The position numbers and the translations under genes were made by a program. DNA of 40,329 nt from Bifidobacterium scaligerum (GTDB lineage: Bacteria; Actinomycetota; Actinomycetes; Actinomycetales; Bifidobacteriaceae): positions 1 through 40,329 of the forward strand of contig NZ_PGLQ01000012.1 in NCBI RefSeq assembly GCF_002802865.1, given 5' to 3'. Of the stretch, positions 8,746 through 16,702 are shown piece after piece (position 1 is the stretch's first letter; each line of letters opens with the position of its first letter). The notes under the pieces were generated by a model. It searched no databases and was not told the origin of the DNA. It saw only the letters and a list, made by a program, of their open reading frames with translations.

Positions 8746-9594
8746 ATGGCGAACAACAACGTGCTCACGTGGGGCGAGCTCACCGAAAAGAAGACGATGG
8801 ACGACCAAGGCGTGGCCGTGGACATCCGTGGCGTCAACAAGCGCTTCACCACCCAGCAGGGCGACGAAGTCACCGCACTGCACGACATCAACCTGACCAT
8901 CAACAAGCATGATTTCATCTGTGTGGTCGGCCGCTCCGGCTGTGGCAAAACCACGCTGCTCAACATGCTCGCCGGATTCGAGAAGCCCACCGACGGCGAA
9001 CTGGTCTCCGGCGGCGTGGTCATTGACGGTCCAAGCCCCAAGCGTGGCGTGGTCTTCCAAAAGCCGCCGCTGTACCCGTGGCTCACCGTGCGCAAAAACG
9101 TGGAATTCGGCATGAAGATGCAAGGCGTGCCGGCTGCGGAGCGCAAGGAGAAGGCCGATCATTTCCTTGAATTGGTAGGCCTGACCTCTGCCGCCGACCG
9201 TCGCCCCTATGAGCTTTCCGGTGGTATGCAGCAGCGTGCGCAGATCGCACGCGTGCTGGCCACCGAACCGGACCTGATTCTGATGGACGAGCCGTACGGT
9301 GCTCTGGACGCCTTGACCCGTGAAAAGCTGCAGAACGAGCTGCTGCGCATCTGGCGCGAACGCCACAGCACCGTGTTCTTCATCACCCACAGCGTGGATG
9401 AGGCGATTTTCCTCGCCACGCGCGTGATCGTGATGAGCGCGCATCCGGGCACTGTGAAGATGGATATTCCGATCACCATCCCGCGCGATCCCGACGATCC
9501 GGACAACATGGAAAAGGTGCGTGCCACCCCGGAATTCGTGCAGCTGCGCGAGGAGATCACTCAAGCCATCTACGTGCAGGACGATCAGGAGTAG
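8746..9594 (+). CDS. Taurine/sulfonate ABC transporter ATPase (TauB/SsuB-like)
   Basis: 282-aa cytosolic ABC ATPase. Walker A is GRSGCGKTT (62-70), the Q-loop is in VVFQKPPLYPWLTV, the signature is LSGGMQQR (157-164), Walker B is LILMDEPYGALD (177-188) and the switch histidine is in FITHSVDEA. The PLYPWLTV after the Q-loop and the VMSAHPGTV near the end are typical of the Tau/Ssu/Nrt group. ATG 8746 is preceded by GAAAGGA. It is the last gene of the taurine cluster, 28 bp before the start of rsmD, so some read-through into rsmD is likely. Confidence 0.85.
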   Translation: MANNNVLTWGELTEKKTMDDQGVAVDIRGVNKRFTTQQGDEVTALHDINLTINKHDFICVVGRSGCGKTTLLNMLAGFEKPTDGELVSGGVVIDGPSPKRGVVFQKPPLYPWLTVRKNVEFGMKMQGVPAAERKEKADHFLELVGLTSAADRRPYELSGGMQQRAQIARVLATEPDLILMDEPYGALDALTREKLQNELLRIWRERHSTVFFITHSVDEAIFLATRVIVMSAHPGTVKMDIPITIPRDPDDPDNMEKVRATPEFVQLREEITQAIYVQDDQE

Positions 9595-9621
9595 TTGCAA
9601 GCAACGGCTAAGCTGGTGGCC

Positions 9622-10197
9622 ATGCGCGTAATTTCAGGACGATTCAAAGGCATGGCACTGGCCACCCCGAAAACCGGCACCCGGCCCACCACCGATCGCA
9701 CCAAGGAAGCCATTTTCTCGCACCTTGACTCGTGGGGAGTGCTGGACGATGCCCGCGTGCTGGATCTGTTCGCCGGCACCGGCGCACTCGGCATCGAGGC
9801 GTTGAGCCGAGGCGCGCGTGAGTTGGTGGCTGTGGAAAGTTCGCGTCCGGCGGCCGCGCTGATCGCCAAAACGTTGGCTGATCTGAAGAAGCATCGTTCA
9901 TGGAACGAGGATTTGCGCGCTCGCGTGCTGGTGAAAAAGGCCGAGGCTGTGGCAGGTGGCTTCGGCGAGGCATTCGACGTGATTTTCATTGACCCGCCGT
10001 ACGCCTTCGCAACCGACGCCTGCAACCAATTGCTTGCCGACCTGGCGGCCGGCAACGCCACCGACGATCGCACGGTGATCATGCTCGAACGCTCGATTCG
10101 CTCCGACGACCCCGTTGCGCCCGTGGGGTGGGAGATCACCGAGCGGCGCAACTACGGCGAAACCGCCGTGTTCTACATCGAACCGATTGCCGAGTAG
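9622..10197 (+). CDS. rsmD: 16S rRNA (guanine966-N2)-methyltransferase RsmD
   Basis: 191-aa SAM-dependent methyltransferase. RsmD methylates G966 of 16S rRNA on the assembling 30S subunit. Seen here: the N-terminal MRVISGRFKG and RPTTDRTKEAIFSHL typical of RsmD, the SAM-binding VLDLFAGTGALGIEALSRGA, and the catalytic DPPYAF in IFIDPPYAF. ATG 9622 was chosen because it begins the conserved MRVISG; a TTG at 9595 would add nine residues unlike the family. It converges on trmD; the 28-bp gap between them contains CGAGTA (10206-10211) and TACTCG (10217-10222), a small stem-loop that could end both transcripts. Confidence 0.9.
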   Translation: MRVISGRFKGMALATPKTGTRPTTDRTKEAIFSHLDSWGVLDDARVLDLFAGTGALGIEALSRGARELVAVESSRPAAALIAKTLADLKKHRSWNEDLRARVLVKKAEAVAGGFGEAFDVIFIDPPYAFATDACNQLLADLAAGNATDDRTVIMLERSIRSDDPVAPVGWEITERRNYGETAVFYIEPIAE

Positions 10198-10225
10198 CGA
10201 TTAGCGAGTAGCGAATACTCGAATA

Positions 10226-11059
10226 CTAACGGTCCAACTTGCGCGGATGGGCGGCGGAAACCTCCCAGCCCAATGCCATCAACGTTTTACGGTCGGCCTT
10301 GTCCAACGCCTTGCAGTCAAGCCTGGCGATCAGATCCGGACGAATCTCGTTGGTGCGGGCCAGCTCTTCGTCGCGGCGGAAGCGATCGACCTTGCCGTGG
10401 TCGCCGGAAAGCAATACCTCCGGCACTGAGATGCCGCGCCACACTGCCGGCTTCGTGTACTGGCGATGCTCCAGCAGCGCGCCTTCGCCGGTGTAGGATT
10501 CCTCCACAATCGAATCCGGATTGCCCATGAATCCCGGCATCAGGCGAGTGATGGCCTCAAGCATCACCGATACCGCCACCTCGCCGCCGTTCAGTACATA
10601 ATCGCCGATGGAATATTCGCGCACATCGATGCCCTGCGCACGGTAATAGTCGGGAATGCGGGAGTCGTACCCCTCGTACCGCCCGCAGCCGAACAACAGA
10701 TGCTCAGTGCGACTCAGTTCGGTGGCGTCACGCTGGGTGAACAGGGGAGCGGACGGATTCGGGAAAATCAGTACCGGGGCAGCGGATGAGGTTTCGGAAG
10801 TCGGCTGTGCCGCGGTCCCGGCCGCATCGGCAAGCCCCAGCAGTTCGTCAAGGCACTCCGCCCACACTTCCGGCTTCATCACCATGCCGGCACCGCCGCC
10901 GACCGGCGTATCGTCCACCGAATGATGCACATCGTGGGTCCAGTCACGCAAATTATGCGCGGTGATTTCCAGCAGTCCCTTGGATTGGGCCTTGCCCATC
11001 AGGCTCAGATTCAGCACCTCGAAATATTCGGGGAACACGCTCACGATATCGATCTTCAT
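10226..11059 (-). CDS. trmD: tRNA (guanine37-N1)-methyltransferase TrmD
   Basis: 277-aa SPOUT-class methyltransferase that makes m1G37 next to the anticodon and so limits frameshifting. The start MKIDIVSVFPEYF is the family N-terminus; an upstream in-frame start would add 22 unrelated residues. The knotted SAM site is visible as LLFGCGRYEGYDSRI and EYSIGDYVLNGGEVAV, and the catalytic Asp lies in VDDTPVGGGAGMV. A Thr/Ser/Ala-rich insert around residues 84-93 is a common lineage-specific loop. In many bacteria trmD lies with rpsP-rimM-rplS; here it stands alone between rsmD and a divergent U32 gene. Confidence 0.93.
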   Translation of the reverse strand: MKIDIVSVFPEYFEVLNLSLMGKAQSKGLLEITAHNLRDWTHDVHHSVDDTPVGGGAGMVMKPEVWAECLDELLGLADAAGTAAQPTSETSSAAPVLIFPNPSAPLFTQRDATELSRTEHLLFGCGRYEGYDSRIPDYYRAQGIDVREYSIGDYVLNGGEVAVSVMLEAITRLMPGFMGNPDSIVEESYTGEGALLEHRQYTKPAVWRGISVPEVLLSGDHGKVDRFRRDEELARTNEIRPDLIARLDCKALDKADRKTLMALGWEVSAAHPRKLDR

Positions 11060-11159
11060 GCCACATAACCCTACCGGCACCCGTCCATAATCAATCCTGC
11101 AGCGGTAAGGGCGCTGTGCGCGCAACGCCTTACAGGCCGGTCGTTACACTATTGCCCTG

Positions 11160-12785
11160 ATGAATACGACGATGAGAATCCCCACACGCAAGAAGCCGGA
11201 AGTACTATCTCCGGCCGGCAACCTGCGCGGACTGAAAACCGCGGTCGATTACGGTGCGGACGCCGTCTACTGCGGCGGCAAGGCGTTCGGCATGCGCTCG
11301 GCGCCCAAGAACCTGAGTCTTGAAGACTTCGAGGAGGGCTCCCGCTACGCCCATGAGCGCGGTGCCCGCGTCTACGTGACCTGCAATGTGCTGCCGCGCA
11401 ACAACGAGATCGAAGCGCTGCGCGAATACGTCGGCCAGCTCAAAGACACCGGCGTGGACGCATTGATCGTCTCCGACATCGGTGTGATGCTGATGGCCCG
11501 CCAAGTCGCCCCGAATCTGGAGCTGCATGTTTCCACGCAGGCTGGCGTGACCAATTATCAGGCCGCCAACGCGTTCTACGAGCTGGGCGCTCGCCGTGTG
11601 GTGCTGGCCCGTGAGATGGATCTGCAGGCCGTACGCGACATTCGCGCGAACATTCCCGACGATCTCGACATCGAATGCTTCGTGCATGGCGCAATGTGCA
11701 TGGCCTTCTCCGGCCGCTGCCTGTTCTCCAACTATCTGACCGGCCGCGACGGCAATCACGGCGAATGCGCGCAGCCCTGCCGTTGGAAATATTCGATTGT
11801 GGAGGAGAAACGTCCCGGCCAGTACTTCCCGATCGAACAGACCAAGGACGGTGCCTACCTGTTCAACTCGCAGGATATGAACATGCTTGGGCACCTCGAC
11901 GATCTCATCGACTCCGGCGCCACGAGCCTTAAGATCGAAGGTCGCGCGAAAAGCGCGTACTACATCGCAGCGATGACCAACGCCTACAAGACCGCGGTGA
12001 ACGAATACATGATTCAGCGCGGCTTCGAGTCCGCCGACGGTACGGTATTACGGCCTTTCCATGATCAGGTGATTCGCCCCGGCGACCCTGATTTCGGCAA
12101 TCCGAACGCCGAAGATGCGGTGATGCGCAATGCCGACGCCGCCTTCTCCGGTGTGTCCGACGAAGGCTATGAACAGCTCGGTGCCACTGCGGAATCCACT
12201 GCGGAATCCACTGCGCAATCCGCTGCGCAAGCCGCCCCCGCGAAATCCGACCCGACCGCCGAGCCGGACAACTTGAGCTACCGCGCCCGCTCCACTCGCC
12301 GCAAGTCCAACACAGCGGCGGAAACCATCGAAACCGACTGGCAACACGCCGCCGTCCGCCCCGCCCCGCACGTCGAACTGCCCGAATGGCTGCTGGAGGA
12401 AACCGACAAGGTGGCCCACCGCGACTATTCCACCGGCTTCTACTATCCGGAACACAAGGTGACGCAGAACACCGACCGCTCCGCCTACTTCCGCTCCTGG
12501 ATGGTGGTCGGCGAAGTACTGAGCTGGAACTCGGACGAAGGCGGCCGCGTGACGCTGATGAGCCGCAACAAGATCGAGCCCGGTCAGGAAGTAGAATTCC
12601 TGCTGCCCGGCGAACGCCCGTTGGTCTTCACCGTGCCGGAATCCGGCCTTCGAGACTCGGACGGTTTGCCGGTTACCGCCATCAACAATCCGGCCCATGT
12701 ATTCTCGATGCCCTGTCCGCACCCGGTACCCATCAACGCCGCAATCCGATCCCGCACCAAAAAGCCCACGTTGAAAGCCGAATAA
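11160..12785 (+). CDS. U32 peptidase-family protein (TrhP/YegQ-like, tRNA uridine hydroxylation)
   Basis: 541-aa member of the U32 family. The N-terminal EVLSPAGNLRGLKTAVDYGADAVY segment and the cysteine-containing signature (FVHGAMCMAFSGRC, GECAQPCRW; about 175-220) are intact. U32 proteins once called collagenases include TrhP, which takes part in 5-hydroxyuridine formation at tRNA position 34; that role is the best guess. Between about 300 and 410 there is a non-conserved, Ala/Ser/Thr-rich insert with a short tandem repeat (AEST-AEST-AQSA). The C-terminal domain (FYYPEHKV to ISSRTKK-like end) then resumes the family pattern. An ATG four codons downstream is an alternative start. The next gene begins 3 bp after the stop. 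Confidence 0.8.
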   Translation: MNTTMRIPTRKKPEVLSPAGNLRGLKTAVDYGADAVYCGGKAFGMRSAPKNLSLEDFEEGSRYAHERGARVYVTCNVLPRNNEIEALREYVGQLKDTGVDALIVSDIGVMLMARQVAPNLELHVSTQAGVTNYQAANAFYELGARRVVLAREMDLQAVRDIRANIPDDLDIECFVHGAMCMAFSGRCLFSNYLTGRDGNHGECAQPCRWKYSIVEEKRPGQYFPIEQTKDGAYLFNSQDMNMLGHLDDLIDSGATSLKIEGRAKSAYYIAAMTNAYKTAVNEYMIQRGFESADGTVLRPFHDQVIRPGDPDFGNPNAEDAVMRNADAAFSGVSDEGYEQLGATAESTAESTAQSAAQAAPAKSDPTAEPDNLSYRARSTRRKSNTAAETIETDWQHAAVRPAPHVELPEWLLEETDKVAHRDYSTGFYYPEHKVTQNTDRSAYFRSWMVVGEVLSWNSDEGGRVTLMSRNKIEPGQEVEFLLPGERPLVFTVPESGLRDSDGLPVTAINNPAHVFSMPCPHPVPINAAIRSRTKKPTLKAE

Positions 12786-12787
12786 TC

Positions 12788-13774
12788 ATGAGTGAATACC
12801 ACGACGAAATCCTTGATTCCAACGCCATCAGCTCCACCGACAAAGCCGGCCGGCCCATTCCGGTGACCATTCCGATCGCGCTCGCCCCCGGCATCACCGT
12901 GGTCTACACCACGCGACTTGGAGGTCTGAGCACCGGCGCATACGGCAACCTCAACCTCGGCGGCAAGTCCGGCGACGATCCCGAAGCAGTACTGTCCAAT
13001 CGCATCGCCCTGTCCGAAGCGGTCGGCGCGCGGCTGTCTTTGGTCAGCCAGGTGCATTCCGGCGTCGCCACCGATATTGACGAAGCCTTCCAGCCCAACG
13101 CTCCGTTCGGCTTTGACACTTCCGGTACGCACGGCGTAACCGACGGCAACGAGCCGTTCGTCATCGAAGCGGACGGTCAGGTGACCTCCCAGACCGGCAT
13201 CGCTTTGGGTATGTTCGCCGCCGACTGTCTGCCGGTACTCATGGCAGACCCGGTCACCGGCGTTATCGGTGCCGCGCACTGCGGCCGCCGTGGACTTGAG
13301 CGCGGGGTGATCGAAGCCACCGTCGAACTGATGAAATTGAAGGGTGCCGATCCGGCGAGCATCATCGCCACACTGGGCCCGCGTATTTGCGGCGACTGCT
13401 ACGAAGTGGGCGACGATATCGCCGACACTTTCGTCAAGCGATTCCCGCTGACCAAAACGACCACCCGTTTCGGTGGTGCCGGCATCGACATTGCCGAAGC
13501 AGCGATGATCGACCTTTCGTTCGCTGGCGTGCATCAGATCGTCGACTCCATGCCGCGCGTCCACGCCGCCACCGAATATCTGGAAGCCGACGCCGAACTG
13601 GCCGAACTGTGCCGAACCGACGGTGAAGGTCCGGAAGATCTGGCCGAGCGTATTCAGCACATCAACCGCAGCATGTGCACGCTTGAAAACCCGCTATGGT
13701 ATTCGCATCGTCGCGCTGCGCTCGCCGGCAAGCCTCACGAAGGTCGCCTCCTCGCCCTCATCGTCCGCCACTAA
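12788..13774 (+). CDS. pgeF: PgeF/YfiH-like polyphenol oxidase family protein (purine nucleoside phosphorylase)
   Basis: 328-aa protein of the former laccase-domain family (DUF152/YfiH). Characterised members are purine nucleoside phosphorylases / adenosine deaminases or act in peptidoglycan editing. Zinc-site motifs are SQVHSGVA (His), FAADCLPVLMAD (Cys) and GAAHCGRRGLERGVIEA (His). The usual AHAGWRG reads AHCGRRG here, a modest deviation. LGPRICGDCYEVGDD corresponds to the conserved GPxIxxxxYEV segment. ATG 12788 is 3 bp after the U32 stop, so the two are translationally coupled. Compared with the common 240-260 aa length it has about 35 extra N-terminal residues and a longer middle. Confidence 0.78.
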   Translation: MSEYHDEILDSNAISSTDKAGRPIPVTIPIALAPGITVVYTTRLGGLSTGAYGNLNLGGKSGDDPEAVLSNRIALSEAVGARLSLVSQVHSGVATDIDEAFQPNAPFGFDTSGTHGVTDGNEPFVIEADGQVTSQTGIALGMFAADCLPVLMADPVTGVIGAAHCGRRGLERGVIEATVELMKLKGADPASIIATLGPRICGDCYEVGDDIADTFVKRFPLTKTTTRFGGAGIDIAEAAMIDLSFAGVHQIVDSMPRVHAATEYLEADAELAELCRTDGEGPEDLAERIQHINRSMCTLENPLWYSHRRAALAGKPHEGRLLALIVRH

Positions 13775-13786
13775 TAACGGGTGGTT

Positions 13787-13798
13787 GGGCTGTCTGGC
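13787..13798 (+). repeat. 12-bp direct repeat, left copy, flanking the AT-rich island
   Basis: GGGCTGTCTGGC here is repeated exactly at 15662-15673. The two copies bracket the AT-rich AlbA_2 gene and lie 13 bp after pgeF and 72 bp before ispD. They may mark an insertion or recombination junction. Confidence 0.5.
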
Positions 13799-13883
13799 AA
13801 GGAGGTCCGAGGGATCGGGCGGCGTTCTCCGCAGACGTATGCGCAATGCATAATGAGGTAATCTAATTAATTAATGCAATTAA

Positions 13884-13927
13884 TGCAAAAATGCTCGAAT
13901 TATAATAAATATTCGAGCATTTTTGCA
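13884..13927. terminator. Perfect 17-bp inverted repeat, likely bidirectional terminator
   Basis: The arms 13884-13900 and 13911-13927 are exact reverse complements (TGCAAAAATGCTCGAAT / ATTCGAGCATTTTTGCA) around a 10-nt AT loop. A-rich and T-rich flanks on either side suit a terminator working in both directions, for pgeF from the left. The region 13775-14051 is otherwise AT-rich (repeated TTAATGCA words), contains no gene, and carries the promoter of the next gene. Confidence 0.6.
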
Positions 13928-13996
13928 TAATTTCCTCGATTTTTATGTGCCGGAAGACCAATTCGCATAATTATTTACAATAAATTAGAGCATTTC

Positions 13997-14005
13997 TGCT
14001 ATAAT
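13997..14005 (+). promoter_or_regulatory. Extended -10 promoter of the AlbA_2 gene
   Basis: TGCTATAAT is a consensus extended -10 element (TG-N-TATAAT). A poor -35 candidate TTACAA lies 19 bp upstream. Transcription would start near 14012, leaving a leader of about 40 nt before GTG 14052. Confidence 0.55.
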
Positions 14006-14051
14006 TGCACTAATTATGCCGTAATGCATGTAGCGATGAGAGGGGAAAGAA

Positions 14052-15614
14052 GTGACACCGGATGAATTAACTCAGGTGCTTCGCAACGGGGAAACATCCA
14101 CGGTGGAATTTAAACGATGCAGTGATATTCCCCATGCGGATACATTCGAGACCGTATGTTCTTTTTCCAATCGAATGGGCGGCGACATCTATCTTGGCAT
14201 CGAAGATGATGGTTCGGTATCCGGTGTCGATGGACAACGTGTTGCGGAGATCGAACGCAACATTGCGAATGTGGCAAATAATCACAAACTTTTTTCGCCG
14301 GCGCCGACGATAGAAACAGAACATATTGCATATGACGGTCGCACGGTGGTACGCATATGGGTTTCACCGAGCTCATCGGTAATCCGATTCAAGAATGTGG
14401 TATATGACCGTGTGGCAGATACGGATGTGCGTATCGATGGTGATATTCAAATCAGCCAGATGTACATTCGCAAGCAGAACTATTACTCGGAACGTCGTAT
14501 TTTCCGATATGTAACTCCCTTTGATCTGCGTGCTGATTTAATTGCGCGGATGCGGAATATGGCTGTGGCCCAACGTGCCGGTCATCCGTGGGCGACGATG
14601 TCGAACGATGAGCTGTTTCGCAGCGCAAAGCTTTATGACCGTGATTACGTGACAGGCGAAGAGGGCTTCAACCTTGCCGCAGTGTTGTTGTTGGGAAAGG
14701 ATGAGGTGATTTCCTCGATATGCCCGGCATACGTGACCGATGCAATTGTGCGGCAGCATGATGAAGATCGTTATGATGATCGCCTTATGGTTCGGACCAA
14801 TCTGTTTGATGCTTACGATCAGCTTGTTGATTTCATCAAGAAGTATTTGCCGGATAGATTTGCTTTGGAGAGGGGCAAACGCACAAGTCCGCGTGAAATT
14901 ATCGCCAGAGAGCTGGTGGCCAACAGCCTGATGCATCGTGAATATTCCAGTCCGGTTGTGGCCCGCATCATTATGGATGGGCAATCGATTCGTACCATCA
15001 ATGCGTCGCGATCGTTTTTTGAAGGTCGTATGAAGCTGGGTGAGTTCACTCCCATGCCGAAGAATCCGATTATTGCTGATGTTTTGCTGCAAACTGGTAT
15101 TGCAGAGAAACTTGGCAGTGGTTTACGCAATCTCGTCAAAGCGTCGGAGCTGTATACGGGTGTTGAACCGGAATTTGTGGATGGAGATATTTTTACTGCA
15201 ACAATACCGGTGAAGCGCTCTGATATCTCAACAAATACTGGTGCGAGGACGTCTCAAAAAGAGCAGGTCGCGTCTGTGCCAGATGCTGTTATGGGCGCAC
15301 GTGTTGAAGAGGGCATGAGCACGGGTAACGAACCGCCGTATAGGCAATTGGATCCGATTTGGGCGATTTTTATGTCAGTTGGACGGCAGGTGAAAGCAAG
15401 AGGGATGGTGACTGTTCCTCAAGTTGTTAAGGATACCGGTGTTGATGTGCGTATGGTGCGTAAGCAGCTGAATACTTTGGTCGAAGAAGGACAACTGAAG
15501 GTGGAAGGCAAAACCCGCAACCGTCGGTATGTGAGTACTCCAAAGTTGAATTTACGAACTTACGAGGCGTACAAGGACCAAATTAATAGGATTGCTTCTG
15601 AGATTCACGGATAA
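14052..15614 (+). CDS. AlbA_2/Schlafen-domain ATP-binding transcriptional regulator-like protein
   Basis: 520-aa protein of the COG2865 type. Domains: an N-terminal AlbA_2 (Schlafen-like) putative nucleic-acid domain (EFKRCSDIPHADTFETVCSFSNRMGGDIYLGIEDDG, about 19-54), a middle GHKL-type ATPase segment (PREIIARELVANSLMHREY, about 280-300, then GSGLRN), and a C-terminal winged helix (about 430-500; TVPQVVKDTGVDVRMVRKQLNTLVEEGQL). GTG 14052 has GAGAGGGGAAAG just upstream. The gene is much more AT-rich than its neighbours and lies alone between housekeeping genes, flanked by direct repeats, which suggests acquisition. Such proteins occur in mobile and defence-associated regions but their function is mostly unknown. 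A regulator is likely; a defence role is only a possibility. Confidence 0.72.
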   Translation: MTPDELTQVLRNGETSTVEFKRCSDIPHADTFETVCSFSNRMGGDIYLGIEDDGSVSGVDGQRVAEIERNIANVANNHKLFSPAPTIETEHIAYDGRTVVRIWVSPSSSVIRFKNVVYDRVADTDVRIDGDIQISQMYIRKQNYYSERRIFRYVTPFDLRADLIARMRNMAVAQRAGHPWATMSNDELFRSAKLYDRDYVTGEEGFNLAAVLLLGKDEVISSICPAYVTDAIVRQHDEDRYDDRLMVRTNLFDAYDQLVDFIKKYLPDRFALERGKRTSPREIIARELVANSLMHREYSSPVVARIIMDGQSIRTINASRSFFEGRMKLGEFTPMPKNPIIADVLLQTGIAEKLGSGLRNLVKASELYTGVEPEFVDGDIFTATIPVKRSDISTNTGARTSQKEQVASVPDAVMGARVEEGMSTGNEPPYRQLDPIWAIFMSVGRQVKARGMVTVPQVVKDTGVDVRMVRKQLNTLVEEGQLKVEGKTRNRRYVSTPKLNLRTYEAYKDQINRIASEIHG

Positions 15615-15661
15615 GATAAGGTGAATTTTAGAGTTTTCAACAATCCAAACCGCAATAGGCC

Positions 15662-15673
15662 GGGCTGTCTGGC
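15662..15673 (+). repeat. 12-bp direct repeat, right copy, flanking the AT-rich island
   Basis: GGGCTGTCTGGC, identical to 13787-13798. GC content returns to the chromosome norm immediately after it. Its GGGCTG can also pair with CAGCCC at 15721-15726, so it may instead belong to a small stem-loop before ispD. Confidence 0.5.
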
Positions 15674-15745
15674 TACGAGCACATTCCGTGGAGAAAAGTG
15701 TGACGCGGGTCACGCTCGGGCAGCCCTCACCCTACGGTGGTGCCT

Positions 15746-16660
15746 ATGACTGAGAGAGATATTGCCGTGAACGCTGACGCTGAGCCGGGAGTTGAACCAA
15801 TGGTCGAACCGGCATCCGAACCCGTTGCACAACATGTGCCGGTGGTGGCGGTGGTTCTGGCGGCCGGTTTCGGCACGCGGTTCGACCCGGATAATCCCAA
15901 GCAGCTGGTCGCCGTGGGCGGCAAGCCCATCGTGTGCTGGAGCATCGAGGCGTTCGAACAGTGCGCGCGGGTGAGCGACATCGTAGTGGTGGTCAATCCA
16001 AAGGTGCGCGGCGAAGTGGAGTCGCTGATCGACGAAGCCGGATATGCCAAGGTGCGTGTGGTGATTGACGGCGGCTCCGAGCGCGTGGACTCCACGGCTG
16101 CGGCACTGGATATGCTCGCCGCCGCCGGCATTCCTGATGATGCCAAGATTCTTATCCATGATGCCGTTCGTCCGTTCGTGGCGCAGTCCGCCATCGATGG
16201 CTCGATCGACGCGCTCGACCAGTTCAAGGCGGCCACCGTGGCGTTCGCATCCACCGACACCGTGCTGCTGACCGAGGATCTGGGCGATCGCAAGGTGGTC
16301 AAGTCGGTGCCGGACCGTCCGAACACCTATCGTGCGCAGACCCCGCAATCCTTCCGTTTCGCCACGATTCGTCACGCCTACGAATTGGCGGCGGCCGATC
16401 CGGACTTCCACCCCACGGACGATACACGCGTGGTAGTGGACTATCTGCCGGACGAACCCGTGGCCATCGTCTCCGGTGCCGAGACGAATCTTAAGATCAC
16501 TACGCTGGCCGATATTCCCACGGCCGAACGCATCGCCGAGCAACTACTCGGGCGGGATGCCAGCGGCACTGTTGGACGCGGTGCCGTTGATCCCAAGGAG
16601 GAGGCTCGCGCCCGCATGCATGCGCTGCTCGCCCAGGCTGCCGGACAGATGCGTCGCTAG
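15746..16660 (+). CDS. ispD: 2-C-methyl-D-erythritol 4-phosphate cytidylyltransferase IspD
   Basis: 304-aa enzyme of the MEP isoprenoid pathway that joins MEP with CTP to give CDP-ME, in the cytosol. Nucleotide-binding motif VVLAAGFGTRFDPDNPKQL (about 36-54), IHDAVRPFV and the C-terminal TNLKITTLADI are all characteristic. It is longer than the usual 230-240 residues through a polar N-terminal stretch of about 30 residues (PGVEPMVEPASEP) and an Arg/Ala-rich tail of about 40. ATG 15746 was preferred over GTG 15737. The pyroglutamyl-peptidase-like gene starts 42 bp later. Bifidobacteria use the MEP route, so this is a core gene. Confidence 0.9.
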   Translation: MTERDIAVNADAEPGVEPMVEPASEPVAQHVPVVAVVLAAGFGTRFDPDNPKQLVAVGGKPIVCWSIEAFEQCARVSDIVVVVNPKVRGEVESLIDEAGYAKVRVVIDGGSERVDSTAAALDMLAAAGIPDDAKILIHDAVRPFVAQSAIDGSIDALDQFKAATVAFASTDTVLLTEDLGDRKVVKSVPDRPNTYRAQTPQSFRFATIRHAYELAAADPDFHPTDDTRVVVDYLPDEPVAIVSGAETNLKITTLADIPTAERIAEQLLGRDASGTVGRGAVDPKEEARARMHALLAQAAGQMRR

Positions 16661-16702
16661 CTTCGCCGCGGCGGACGCATCAGTCGCGATAGACTGGACG
16701 CT

